Shown here: piece by piece, positions 19,555 through 30,357 of the stretch
Numbering within the stretch: position 1 is the stretch's first letter
Layout of the letters: each line of letters begins with the position of its first letter
Source: Nematostella vectensis
Lineage: Eukaryota; Cnidaria; Anthozoa; Actiniaria; Edwardsiidae
Reading direction: 5' to 3'
Length of the DNA: 64,000 nt
Assembly: GCF_932526225.1 (NCBI RefSeq)
Contig: NC_064038.1
Location: 5,688,741 to 5,752,740 of the forward strand
The notes under the pieces: model-generated
Told to the model about the DNA's origin: nothing
The model's input: only the letters and a program-made list of their open reading frames with translations
Database searches by the model: none
Made by a program: the position numbers and the translations under genes

Positions 19555-22500
19555 TTACAGTAAGCAAAATACGAGTATGTACACAGAAGCAGTCAATAGA
19601 AGACAGACAGCGCTGTTGAGCCCTCGTGCACCCGAGCCAGCGGGCTTAGGACCTCCTCGTGCCTCGTGCTTCGTACACTGACTCTGCTTACTCTGGGACA
19701 GACACAGGGCGTGGTCCATCACGTGGAAAATGTAATTCTGTTCGACCACGCCCGTCAATAGGTCGGCCCAGGGACCAGTCGAGTAAATACCTGAAGATAA
19801 GAGGTGTCAGTCCTGGGAAAGTTGTGAAAGGAGCAACGCTACTTCACATAATCTATTGCGTTCTTTACATGCAAAAACAGTGAGACAAACAGGCGCACAG
19901 GAAAGAAATAACGATCCTTTAATAAAAAATAAATGACCCACTTTTTGGCGGCCAAAATGAGACGCGCTTTACCTTGTGTGTATATCACCACATATGATGC
20001 CAGGGGTATATCAACCTGCCTCTGTAGTTATACCTCAAAATACCTCTCCTGTCCATCCCAGAATACCCCCACATGTATAACACCACTTACCCACGTCCTA
20101 AATGCCATGACTCTCATTGCCATCTATTCCATTAGACCCTTCCCACCCCTCCCGAGGTATATCACAACACCCCCCTCCCCTCCACAATAATAACAGCACC
20201 TTCCAACATATTGTCCGCCATGACTCTCATAACAATCTATGCCATTAGACCCTCCCCTCCCCAGAGATATCATCACATCCCCTCCCCTCTAAAGTATAAC
20301 ACTACCTACCCACGTCCTGTCCGCCATGGCTTTCATACTCATCATTTCCATTATACAGAGACTGTTGTTGAAACTTAGCACNNNNNNNNNNNNNNNNNNN
20401 NNNNNNNNNNNNNNNNNNNNNNNNNNNNNNNNNNNNNNNNNNNNNNNNNNNNNNNNNNNNNNNNNNNNNNNNNNNNNNNNNNNNNNNNNNNNNNNNNNNN
20501 NNNNNNNNNNNNNNNNNNNNNNNNNNNNNNNNNNNNNNNNNNNNNNNNNNNNNNNNNNNNNNNNNNNNNNNNNNNNNNNNNACCAACGCTGTCTTGGAAG
20601 TCAACTAGTTGCTGAGCTGTCCATTATAATAATTTTAGTCAACAAATCGTATTTTACACAAAAAATATAAAAGGAGATATTGTCCGTCCCCAAGCAATTA
20701 CAAGGCATGACTTCGGCTTTCCTCCTTCCCCTCCGAGCAATTATTACAACCATTCCTGCCTCTAGAAAGACAACAGACGAGTTAGAAATAGAAAGACTAG
20801 GTGGTCTGCGTAGGCGTGGGCTAGGCAAGCTCCGAAGAATGCTCCACCGAAGAGCTAACGCTCAAAACGTCAGCGCAACTTCCTTGTTTCACAGAGGCGT
20901 TCAACATACTTTTTCAACCTTGTGTAGATTACTCTTGTTTCAGGCCCTGTGTTATATTTGGTAACCAACGTCCACCATACCTATATCTTTGCACTTCTGG
21001 GCATCGCTGACTTCCATCTCTTTCCTCATATCGCTCTCCCAGTTGCGGCTTGGGGAGTGTGCGTACAGGCTGGCCGGGGTGGCATGGGTCACACGCATGG
21101 TGGTGACGATACCTGTCGCCATCCCGGCTTCCTCTGCGAGCTTCAGGATGCTGTCGACCTTTCGTTCATTTGTCATCGAGCTGCAGTTCTTGAAGACGAC
21201 TTGCTCGTTCAGACCGATAATTGCTGGAAGACATTAAAAAGGACATTCTAGATCCCTATTCAGGCACAACTTTGTTACTGTTTACGTCATCTAATGGTGA
21301 AAAAAACATTTTTGGGTTGAGATTTTTAAACAACTATCTAAGTCGTTATAGAAATCATACAGCTAACATCACTCACAATATCTCGTCTTCACGCCGCTGA
21401 ACAATGCATTAGCTGTTCCCGCGGAGTCGGGCACCTGTTTATCCGTATTATAAGTCTTAGAAAGACCGGTATACGGGAATTCCTCATAGGCCAGATACCC
21501 CTCTTCGCCCTTAGCCCCGGATAACTGGCCCTTGCGAATCCGCGCCGCGGTATTAGTAGTGATGTCACAGCCATCGCCTATGAAGATGATCACATTTTTG
21601 GCGGGCTGGTGGTTGGGCTTCCTGTTGATGTGTTTGCTGAGCTCTTTTAGGGCATCGGTGAACCACGCGTTAGACGATTGCTGTGGTGACGCGGCCAGGG
21701 AGACTGGGGTGAGTAAGAGCTATATTAGTACCTGGAAGATCGCGTTCGAGACAAAGCTCGAGTCGGAATGGAGATGGGGTGGGGGGAGGGTTAGTTTTGG
21801 GGTGGAGTCGGGGTTCCCGATGTTCCGAACTAAAATGGCGAGTCTATCGGTCCCTGTTTTTCCCTTTTATCAGGACTCTGTAATTTAGTTCCACTTTTGA
21901 GTGACATGACTCTTCCAATAAAAGAATAAGGAGCCGAGTACATAACGAATTTCAGTCCGGGCTGAAGACATCTGGAACTTCAGCTCGAGTTGCGGCTTCA
22001 AAATTATATGCTTTAAATCCAACCCGGGTCAGCCCGGGCTGAATTTTGGAATACCAGAAGCGCATGTGTTTGAGGGTTTCTGCAGTCCACTACATACAAC
22101 GTGGAAGCGGATTGTATTGTTTTTCAGCCTTAGCTGAAATATTTTCGAGATTTTACAGCGATTTTCAACCAGCCCGGGCTGAAAAACTTCCCCTTCCCCT
22201 GAATGAAATTGATCCCGGGCTGAAAACTCGTTCACGTAATCGAGACAGCAATTTTAAAAGTATTTGTGGGGGGATACCGGATACTTTCAGCTTCCCTGAA
22301 CGGGCTGAAAACTCAGCCCGGACTGAAATTCGTCTTGTAATCGACCCGGGTAGAGCGGTAACGCAAACGGTAGAGCAAAACGCTTTTAGGCAGGCACAAA
22401 CAAAAGCGAGGGAGAACCCTGAATAGAAAGCCAGTTTTTGATGCTAATTTAAATTATTTCGAGCTTTGGAGGTGAACAGTCCGGAATCGCGGAGTCCGGA

Positions 22501-23327
22501 TCGTAGGATACCGGACCTCACGAGAGCCAATCAGAGCGAGCGATTTGATAAATACCGGACCCCGAAAAAACATACTTGTAATTCGGGCCTTTGGGGGACT
22601 TGGGTCGGGTAAACCCGAAACACTGGATTTCCGTTCACAGAAGTGATGCTGCGATAAAAAAGCAAAAGCTATGATTCAGATGACATGCTCACGACAGTCG
22701 AAAACAATTATTTATTTTCCTATCAAAGTTTTCCTAATTTCTTTTCCATTTTTTAAACCTTCTAGCTGGAAGTCTACAATATTGTGTAGACGTTTTTCGA
22801 AAAGCGATTGGATTTATTTTCTTTTCATTTCCTTCTGGCGTTCTAGTTATAAGAATTTCGTATCCTGGTACTGGTATCGATAATCATGAATCGTGAGAAA
22901 CCCTCTTTCTCAAATAAATATGCCCATAATTCTGCGCCGCCGTTTTATATTCAGGTTACACGTTGTTTTGAAACGTTTACGCCTCGATTGCTAGCTTGCT
23001 AGAGCGTGCGAAAACACAGAACGCTGAACAACCGAAAATACAAATTACCATACTACCACTAATGAAGCATTTGAGTGTATATTCTCTTTTTTTTTCTTTC
23101 TATAAATTGTTTGGATGCCTGTTGTTATTTTTCTACAGGGTCAAAGATTATACTATTACAACAATGATAATTTGGGTATAACCAAGAATGTAAAGCATTA
23201 AAAAAAAGGTGAACAGCTCTGAAAGTAACCAGAAACTATTTAAACATGATCTAGCAAACTTACCTTCGATTAGAAGGAGCAAAACGAACGGCAAAAGAAG
23301 CATCGGTCTTCCGGGCATGGCTGCCAT
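19555..23327 (-). CDS. Alkaline phosphatase, GPI-anchored type (assembly gap inside)
   Basis: A secreted metalloenzyme that hydrolyses phosphomonoesters at the outer membrane face. Exons seen: 23264-23327 (signal peptide MAAMPGRPMLLLPFVLLLIE), 21377-21703, 20981-21223, a partial exon from 20310 up to the run of N, and 19555-19790. Phases agree at each junction outside the gap. Exon 2 has KNVIIFIGDG with the metal-binding Asp, then VPDSAGTA with the catalytic Ser. The partial exon carries SHGGQDV, matching the family's ETHGGEDV motif with a zinc-binding His. The last exon has VEQNYIFHVM, then a hydrophobic tail (SAVCLLLTASVYILVFCLL) that fits a GPI signal. After IGDG this copy has CD where the family usually has MG. 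About 250 central residues, with further metal ligands, are not visible. They should lie at or near the 200-base gap, which must be larger in reality. Confidence 0.9.
20075..20256 (-). repeat. Two copies of the phosphatase HGGQDV-exon 3' edge and donor
   Basis: The true exon edge on the plus strand (CCACGTCCTGTCCGCCATGG, bordered by TATAACACTACCTACC) recurs at about 20187-20255 and 20077-20145 as part of an about 108-bp repeat. The copy at 20077 keeps a good donor (reversed: GGACGTGGGTAAGTG). The nearer copy has lost it. Confidence 0.8.
20382..20581. other. Assembly gap, 200 N
   Basis: There are exactly 200 undetermined bases, a conventional placeholder length. It interrupts the alkaline phosphatase gene where several exons are expected. 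Confidence 1.
21946..22332. mobile_element. MITE-like element rich in CCCGGG palindromes
   Basis: A perfect 20-bp inverted repeat bounds it: CGAATTTCAGTCCGGGCTGA at 21946-21965 and its reverse complement at 22313-22332. Inside, the palindromic block CAGCCCGGGCTGA or parts of it recur several times. It lies in the first intron of the phosphatase gene and has no coding capacity. Confidence 0.75.
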
Positions 23328-24057
23328 ATTGCTTTTGAGACTATGCGAACAATCGTGACCGATAAATAAAAGAAGTGATCGAAGTTGAAAAGAACCCGCA
23401 GGATTAGTTGAGCACGTGTGCTATTTTGTTCGATAAGGAACAAATATGACAGGCCTTGCTTTGTAGCTTAAAGGATTTTCACAAAGGCTTAAAACCTGAA
23501 CCTGTAAATCGATGAGTAGTGTATGACCCGGGGGCTAGCGTGAAAAATACAAAGAAGTGGAGTGTGAAGTGAGTTTTGCAATGTTATAAAGATGACGTCA
23601 CTAAATGAGTCTTTTTAAAAGAATTTGAAACAAAGAGCGATCATCAGAATAAAGTGCTTCATTTTTATGAATGCTTCACGGGTTCACTTCAGTATTCACA
23701 TACGTATTTTAAGCATCCTTGGGGGGTTGTTTAGAAGTTTTTGCTGGCCGCCATTTTGTAAAAAAAAAGTTTTTAGATTAGCATGTGTTTCTCGTGCTCG
23801 TTCTCGGGCTCGTTCGCCCCAGGCTCTTTGGAGGAACGGCAGACATGTCAGAAATGATCATAAAGCACTGCCATGGCCACGGCAGTACATAAGAAACCGT
23901 ATAATTTGTTGCCCGCGGCGCTAAAGTTTTTTCAATAAGGAAAAAAACTTAGAAACGCTTTCTATATTGCGCGCACGTATGAACAATAAGATGACGTCAC
24001 CAACCGTCGCAATTGTGACGTCTAAGTGCCACCCCGTATGGCATAAGAATGTGAAAA

Positions 24058-25288
24058 ATGAAGAGAGAATTTTTGCTTTTCGCGGCGACCACGCTTGTTT
24101 GTATTGGATTCGGTAGGTTGAATTCATTGCTTGCGATTGATTACGATTGAGATGATTACAGGAGGCACCGCGGAGGGGGAGGGGCTGGTGGGGTGCGGCC
24201 CCACCTCTTTTTGCGACAAAAACATGTCAAATACTATGATTTATTCCTTTTAAGTTTTTCAATATGATAATTGTTTTCAATTATCAGCCTATCACCCACA
24301 TTTTATACTCCACGGTCTCTGGATTGAGGTGCTTTCGGGATATACTAAAATCATTCTCCGTGCGAGTTCTCTATTAACAAATTAACTATGCGAGGACTAT
24401 AGGAAAAGAGGGCTATATCGAGGTGTAGGGGGATTAATAATTCGGACTACGTTTGGGCGGGTAATTATACGTTTCTTTGTAATTATTTTTAATAGGTAAC
24501 GCGATCACTTGCAACCACTGCTTAAACAATGGGACGATAACCGAGTGCCTGAAGAAGGGGGAGGTAAAAAAGTGTGCGCAGGATTCGCAATGGTGCTTTT
24601 ACCAAGAGTCCCAACCTTACCATCGGTGAGTCTAGACCAACACCTACACCAGCCACAACCTTACCATCGGTAAGTCTAGACCATCACCTACACGAGCCAC
24701 AACATTACCATCGGTGAGTCTAGGCCATCCCCTACACGAGCCACAACCATACCACTACATTAAACTCTCTTTGAAACAATCCAGGACCTCCCGCCTTTCC
24801 CCTTAGACACGGCTCTGCTGTTCTTGTTTTCTATTTTTCACTGTTTGATCCAATCTTTAAAATAAAGGCATGGCTGTTACTCAAAGAGCTGAAGTCTGAA
24901 TTTTGAAAATAGCATACCCGCCCACTTTACCACTAATACCTTTACAAGCAGGCGCTAAAACGATCAATTACGGTATTTACTTTCTTTCTTTTGAAGCAAT
25001 GGAAAAGGAAAGTGGACCGTTAGTATGGGATGCGGAACACCTATTAACAACGGATGCGACGAAAGAATGGGGACCCTTAAATGCAAGCACTTCTGCAGCT
25101 ATAAAGAAAACTGTAATTCAGATATGGCACGCAGGCCAGAGCGGCTCATTCCAACGGCAGGATCTGAATCTGTGAACGAGCGACCGCTAGACATGGCGGT
25201 AATTGTCATGCTCTATATAATCGTTATTCATGTCGGGTGGGACGAGTTTTTACGGACTCTGATGAAGGCTGCAACTATCTGTTTCTGA
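24058..25288 (+). CDS. Ly6/uPAR-type three-finger surface protein
   Basis: Three exons, 24058-24112, 24496-24625 and 24997-25288, join in phase (1 then 2) to 158 residues. The first encodes a signal peptide (MKREFLLFAATTLVCIGF). The second begins GNAITCNHCLNNG and has further cysteines in KKCAQDSQWCFYQ. The third contributes GCGTPINNGCDERM, LKCKHFC and finally ENCN, the Cys-Asn pair that ends Ly6 domains. That makes ten cysteines in the three-finger pattern. The C-terminal stretch MAVIVMLYIIVIHVGW is hydrophobic but is followed by about 15 mostly polar residues, so a GPI signal or membrane anchor is possible but not certain. It is divergent to the phosphatase gene, with starts about 730 bp apart. 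The function of this member is unknown. The donor of exon 2 is present three times in tandem. Confidence 0.82.
24613..24755 (+). repeat. 44-bp tandem repeat containing three successive splice donors
   Basis: The end of Ly6 exon 2 (AACCTTACCATCG|GTGAGTC) is repeated with a 44-bp period, giving donors GTGAGT at 24626, GTAAGT at about 24670 and GTGAGT at about 24714. A truncated fourth unit follows. Use of either downstream donor would read into TGA directly after the first edge. Confidence 0.92.
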
Positions 25289-26560
25289 AATTAATGATTT
25301 ATTTTGTTATGGAACAAATAAACCTACAAGTTGTGGTATAAGGATCGTTTATTTTGTGTATATAGTGAATCTATATTTTTTATGGATTGCGTTTACCCTT
25401 GATGGGGTTCTCACACCTATAAGCAAAAAACCTTGGGTGTGGTTTACCTTTAGCACCCAGGGTAATTCCTTTGAAAGCTGCCACAATGTCTTGAAGACTC
25501 TTGGTAAATGGTTCATATATTATTTGCCAAACTAAAATAAACTTACTAAAATAAACTTACTAGAATAAACTTACTTACACAATGTATTTGAACATTGATT
25601 TGATTATATTCATTAACATTACTCAGGCCCATATTAAACACTGTTCTGGTTTGGTTGAGGCTCGACAACAGAGTGCTTCCATAATAAATGTGGGGTTGAG
25701 CTCCTCAATAATTAAATTTTGTGCATTATTGTAACTTGATGCACGACTTAATCTAGGCCTTAGTCTTAGAACATCTTCCCAACTTCACATTTTATGGTAT
25801 TATACGCAAGTGTGCATCGACATATTGATTTGTGCAAGGGTCAAGACGTGAAATGAAAAGTTGGGCATTATAAGCATTCTATTAAATGGCTTCATTCTTC
25901 AAAGAGCTGTTGGCCAGTAGCTTTCTTTTTGTGAGGAGTAATCAAGGGTATGCTAAATCTGCTCCGTGGTTTTTTTTCCAATTGTTGTTTTCCAACAACA
26001 ATGGTGCCAAGACAATCTGAATTCATTTTTAGACAAATCGTGAATCAATGTACAGCCACACCAATATGGCATCTAGTAATAAGACAAAATATAATGCAAA
26101 TTACTAATCATTGCTTTGGATTTGGTGATAAAAGTATGCCAAGAAAAGCATTTCCTTTGATATGATTAAAGTGACATTGAGTTGATGTTTCAATCAATAT
26201 TGAAAGTAGAATTGTGATGAGAAATCTCGAAATAACCATCAAAAACACTTCTTTTACCAAATCCGATTAATAATATAGCCAATGCTTGCCCAAACAAGCT
26301 CACGGAAATGGATGCCTTGGTACTTTGCTAGGATCACAAAATGGTGGCTGACAGAGTCTTACAATTGCTTTACATAATTTGCAGTCAGGTCAATAATTCA
26401 TCAGGGGAAATTGTCAAGGCTTTGTGGTTACAAAATACCAGAGCTCAAAACTTGAAGTGTCAATAGTTAGTGCAAGCATAGAAAGGTATTAGTCTGGATC
26501 TTCTACGATGCAAACTTGTTCCAGCGAGATGCATCCATACAGAAGTATGTGCTTGATGAA
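25289..26560. other. Intergenic region between convergent genes
   Basis: No reading frame with family features was found. It holds the 3' sides of the Ly6 gene (+) and EMC2 (-), with short local repeats near 25540-25570 (AATAAACTTACTA). Confidence 0.4.
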
Positions 26561-27460
26561 TTAGGATGGGATGTTTTGGGGTAAACTAAGCTGTAGTGAA
26601 TCAAGCATACTTCCTAGCACTCCCATATTATCCTCCTCTTGCGTGCCACCATTCCCAGCCCTTGCCGCTTGGTAGCGTTCCATGATCTGGGCGCCGGCCC
26701 ATGCTGAGTACTTTGCATTTTCCCGCTTTGCTTTCGGCTCCTTTGCAGATATGGAGAGGTGTGAGGCAGCCATGAAGAAGCCATAAAGTGCTCGCATGTT
26801 GTCGTTATCTAGTTTAAGGGACTGTGCAAAGTACTTCCTTGATTTTTCCATACTTTCTAGATCTCCTATAGTATATAGGATCTCAGCATATCTTTGATGG
26901 TAGAGATGATTGTGAGGGTTAGTAAGAATCAGTTCTTCCATGCAAAATTTAGCCTTTTTCAGATCTTGATGGGTTATGTACAGCTCTACAAGCTCCATCC
27001 ACGCTTCTTGGTCGTTCATAAACTTAGTTAAATATTCATTCAACTCCTTGATCGCCTCGACCATTTTGTTTTCTGCTTTCAAGATTGCAATTTTTCTTTT
27101 AAGAGCCACTGCATTAGCTGGTTCGGCCTCAAGAATCTTGTCATAGATTCTCTCAGCGTCATCAAATCTCCCTAATGCCTCTAATCTCATACCTTTTAAC
27201 TTCTTCACTCGCATACTATTCGGGAATTGAGTGTTTAGTTCTTTCAAACACATGGTCGCCAAATCCAATTTCCCACTATCTAAAGATGCCAAAAAAACCT
27301 GCTCGTAAATTGTCCACAGTTCATCCCCTAGTTTGTTCCCGTGTTCCAGTAGAAGACATTCTCCTAATTCCACCACTTCTTCGCTGTTTCGTAGTGGTTC
27401 TTCTCGCCATTGTCGCATCTTTTGTCTCGCAACTTCTAAATCTACGACTTCGTCCGCCAT
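26561..27460 (-). CDS. EMC2: ER membrane protein complex subunit 2 (TPR protein)
   Basis: A 299-residue soluble TPR scaffold subunit of the EMC, which inserts tail-anchored and polytopic proteins into the ER membrane. The sequence has the family's signature stretches: MRQWREEPLRNSEEVVELG, KLGDELWTIYEQV, AIKELNEYL, DQEAWMELVELYI and TNPHNHLYHQRYAEI. These lie within successive TPR helices spanning about residues 30-250. The frame is open for 52 codons upstream to 27616, but the ATG at 27460 (MADEVVDLEVARQKM) gives the family length of about 297 and fits the usual N-terminus, so I chose it. No intron is needed, although vertebrate EMC2 has many. It is divergent to mL65 copy 1, with starts about 600 bp apart and a probable shared promoter. 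Confidence 0.95.
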   Translation of the reverse strand: MADEVVDLEVARQKMRQWREEPLRNSEEVVELGECLLLEHGNKLGDELWTIYEQVFLASLDSGKLDLATMCLKELNTQFPNSMRVKKLKGMRLEALGRFDDAERIYDKILEAEPANAVALKRKIAILKAENKMVEAIKELNEYLTKFMNDQEAWMELVELYITHQDLKKAKFCMEELILTNPHNHLYHQRYAEILYTIGDLESMEKSRKYFAQSLKLDNDNMRALYGFFMAASHLSISAKEPKAKRENAKYSAWAGAQIMERYQAARAGNGGTQEEDNMGVLGSMLDSLQLSLPQNIPS

Positions 27461-27937
27461 CTTGTAAGATTTTACCGGTACCATCCGCGCTTGCGCAATG
27501 CGAGGGACACTTTGGCTAGGTGTGCGTGAACTAAGAAATAAAACCCTTGAAAAAAGGGACTTCGACGGACCATATGATATTTGACGGGGATATATTGGCT
27601 GATTCCAGGATAACATGTTCTCCTCTCCTCTGCTGATTCACAAAAAAAAAAAAAAAAAATCGAGCAAAGCTCAGGCCAATAGAATAAGAATTAAGCAAGC
27701 AGAGACTTCCTTCGGGAAAAAAGTCAAGCAGAAAAACTGTCAAGGAAAAATCGAGTAAGACTCTCTCCCTTGTCAAATATTTCATTGTGTCTTATCAAAA
27801 AGAGCTAAAGAAAAACTTATAAAAACACTTTGGCTAGGTGTGCATCATATCTCTTCGTGGGCACAAAAAAAGCTGGGCGAATGTTTTTTTTTACAAGCGC
27901 ATGTTGTTGAATGCTCAAACCAACGACAACTTTGCGT

Positions 27938-27959
27938 ACCCCCCCCCCCCCCCCCCCCC
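27938..27959 (+). repeat. Poly-C run in the EMC2/mL65 promoter interval
   Basis: An about 20-base run of C lies about 100 bp upstream of the mL65 copy 1 start. A run of about 18 A occurs at 27642-27659. Confidence 0.85.
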
Positions 27960-28057
27960 ATAAACTAATTTTTGGCATGAAAAAAACATCGACTTCGAGA
28001 AAAAACTGTCACCCTGTCTCTCTCTCCCCATTCCCTCGCGTGCTTGTACAATCCAAA

Positions 28058-29707
28058 ATGTCGGCTCTCGGAGCTCTCGCACCTCGGCTTCTAGGAAACA
28101 CAACTAAACGATACTTACCTCCTTGTTTGACGCGATTTTTCCAGACTTTGGTAGATGAAAATCCCAGCGAGCCTATACCAGCATCAAATCCCGTTCGCGG
28201 AGAATTTGCGCCCAAGGCATTTATTATTCTTCCAGAACACCAATCCAGAGATCTTGAACAAAATTTGTGGCTCACAAAAACAGCCATCCAACAATCTCTA
28301 CCTTTACGCCTGGGGAACGCACAATTGGAGATTCCGGAAACGGCTTTAAGGGACTTTTCTCACTCATTTTTAGATTCTCTTAGACAGAAGTTTGGGTTTC
28401 AAAGAGAGGAGTTTCGAAGAAGATCGTTGATAGAAGAGGAACTGAATTTAGGAGTCTTGCTAGAAGTTCTGCGAAGTTGTATGAGTTATATGTCTTGTGC
28501 AGGGTCTAGATACTCACATTTGAGAGAAAGCTTTTTAGATAGAAATCCTCAAATAATTACTCACTGGAGTAGAGGTGGAAGTTGTTTCCAGGTCAAAACT
28601 AAGCCAAGTTATGTTTTGTGGACAAGATACCCTGTGGAGTTGTTCAGCTATGGTGGGTATTCACATATCTTCTACCAAATTCACTAAACTCAAGGATAGC
28701 CCAAGAGTCAACCTTTCAAAGAGCTTATGGAATATCCGATTCATTATTTACTGTCATACATATACATTTATGTGCACATTGTTGTTTTCATTCCTTTGTT
28801 ACTCACTGCTCTCCCACAAACACCTTGCCCCTTATCAGCCTTTCTCATTTTTTGCCCGCTACCCTACCCACTATCCCTTTTCACCCCCCCCCCCCCCCCC
28901 TCAACCTTGATGCCATGGTATGAATACCTGCTTTTAAGCAACAACTCGAGGGTAGCTTTTTTGAGGAATTGACAGTTTTTATCCTGGATTTTTTTTTGGG
29001 TATGAAATTTTGTGCTGTCTTGCACCCCCCCTATTCCATTGTGTTTATAGCGTAAACCCTTGTATTGTGACTCTTACAATTAGTGATGATTCACACTGAT
29101 TCACTGCTTAAATACTATGTACAGCAGAATAATAAATTAAATATTTTTTGCAGAGCTTGACACGACCTTGGATACAGCTATACCTGGTCCATACAAACCT
29201 AATGCTTTGGATGTATACGCACATAAATATGTCCCTCTGAAAAACGTCCCTGGCTGCGTAAACAGACAACAAAGCCTTTATCCATACTGTCATACAATGC
29301 TGTTGACATGTGTCAATCAATCAGCTACACAGATGCAGTCAAATGGTATCCTGAATATGTTTAGTTTGTTGTTATCTCATGCACTTGATGATGGACGTGT
29401 ATTTGGCTCAGAGCTATCATCACCAATAGCAACAAAGTGTATTGTCACTGATGGTACAAAGTACATATTCATGTGCTACCAGCTCAACACCCTAAACTTC
29501 GGAAAAAAGAAAAAGGACAATAGTATCAAGAACATGGTATGGATGACTGATGCCATTCAATTGTTCAAAAAGAAATCACACACCAATCACAGGAAGAAAA
29601 CACTCATATTGGAGAGTGTTGCCCCTTCACATAAGTTACCAGGGTTTAATGAGGGAATGCTTAGAACACTGATATCTTTTCTATGTGATAGTAATGCTAA
29701 CCAATAA
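28058..29707 (+). CDS. Mitochondrial ribosomal protein mL65 (MRPS30/PDCD9 family), copy 1
   Basis: Two exons, 28058-28652 and 29154-29707, join in phase 1 to 382 residues. The start MSALGALAPRLLGNTTKRYL is a basic, Ser/Thr/Leu-rich presequence that suits mitochondrial import. The frame is open upstream, but only low-complexity proline sequence would be gained. The C-terminal exon has the most diagnostic part: CIVTDGTKYIFMCYQLNTL, then KNMVWMTDAI and LPGFNEGMLRTLISFLCD. These align with VTDGKYFSFFCYQLNTL, KNICWGTQ and VKGFNDDVLLQIVHFLL of human MRPS30. The family sits in the large mitoribosomal subunit. It is convergent with ABCD4 copy 1, about 650 bp between stops. Its last about 80 coding bases are repeated twice downstream. 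A diverged second copy is at 44097-45526. Confidence 0.87.
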
Positions 29708-30261
29708 TCTACAGAGTTCTTGGAGTTACTGTTACAGAATGATCATAAGTTGTTATCTTGAGTTTGTGTTCTGTTGCAGTCCTTCTTATTGGAGTCCTAA
29801 TAACCACTTGTTTGCTTTATTAGTTTCCCATTAACACTTCACATAAGTTACCAGGGTTTAATGAGGGAATGCTTAGAACACTGATATCTTTTCTATGTGA
29901 TAGTAATGCTAACCAATAATCTACAGAGTTCTTGGAGTTACTGTTACAGAATGATCATAAGTGGTTATCTTGAGTTTGTGTTCTGTTGCAGTCCTTCTTA
30001 TTGGAGTCCTAATAACCACTTGTTTGCTTTATTAGTTTCCCATTAACACTTCACATAAGTTACCAGGGTTTAATGAGGGAATGCTTAGAACACTGATATT
30101 TTTTCTATGTGATAGTAATGCTAACCAATAATCTACAGAGTTCTTGGAGTTACTGTTACAGAATGATCATAAGTTGTTATCTTGAGTTTGTGTTCTGTTG
30201 CAGTCCTTCTTATTGGAGTCCTAATAACCACTTGTTTGCTTTATTAGTTTCCCATTAGCAC
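29624..30261 (+). repeat. About 212-bp triplication of the mL65 copy 1 3' end
   Basis: Three near-identical units start at about 29624, 29836 and 30049 (CACTTCACATAAGTTACCAG). The first contains the true last codons and the stop of mL65. Each unit also ends with AGTCCTAATAACCACTTG and TTTGCTTTATTAGTTTCCCAT, which match the reversed end of the ABCD4 coding sequence (30352-30392). So one unit holds the tails of both convergent genes. Confidence 0.93.
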
Positions 30262-30357
30262 TTTCTCTTCTACAAAGCTCTTGTGTTTACTGTTACAAAA
30301 TTATCATAAATTGTTTGCTTGAGTCTGTGTTCTGTTGTACTCCTTGTTATCGGAGTC

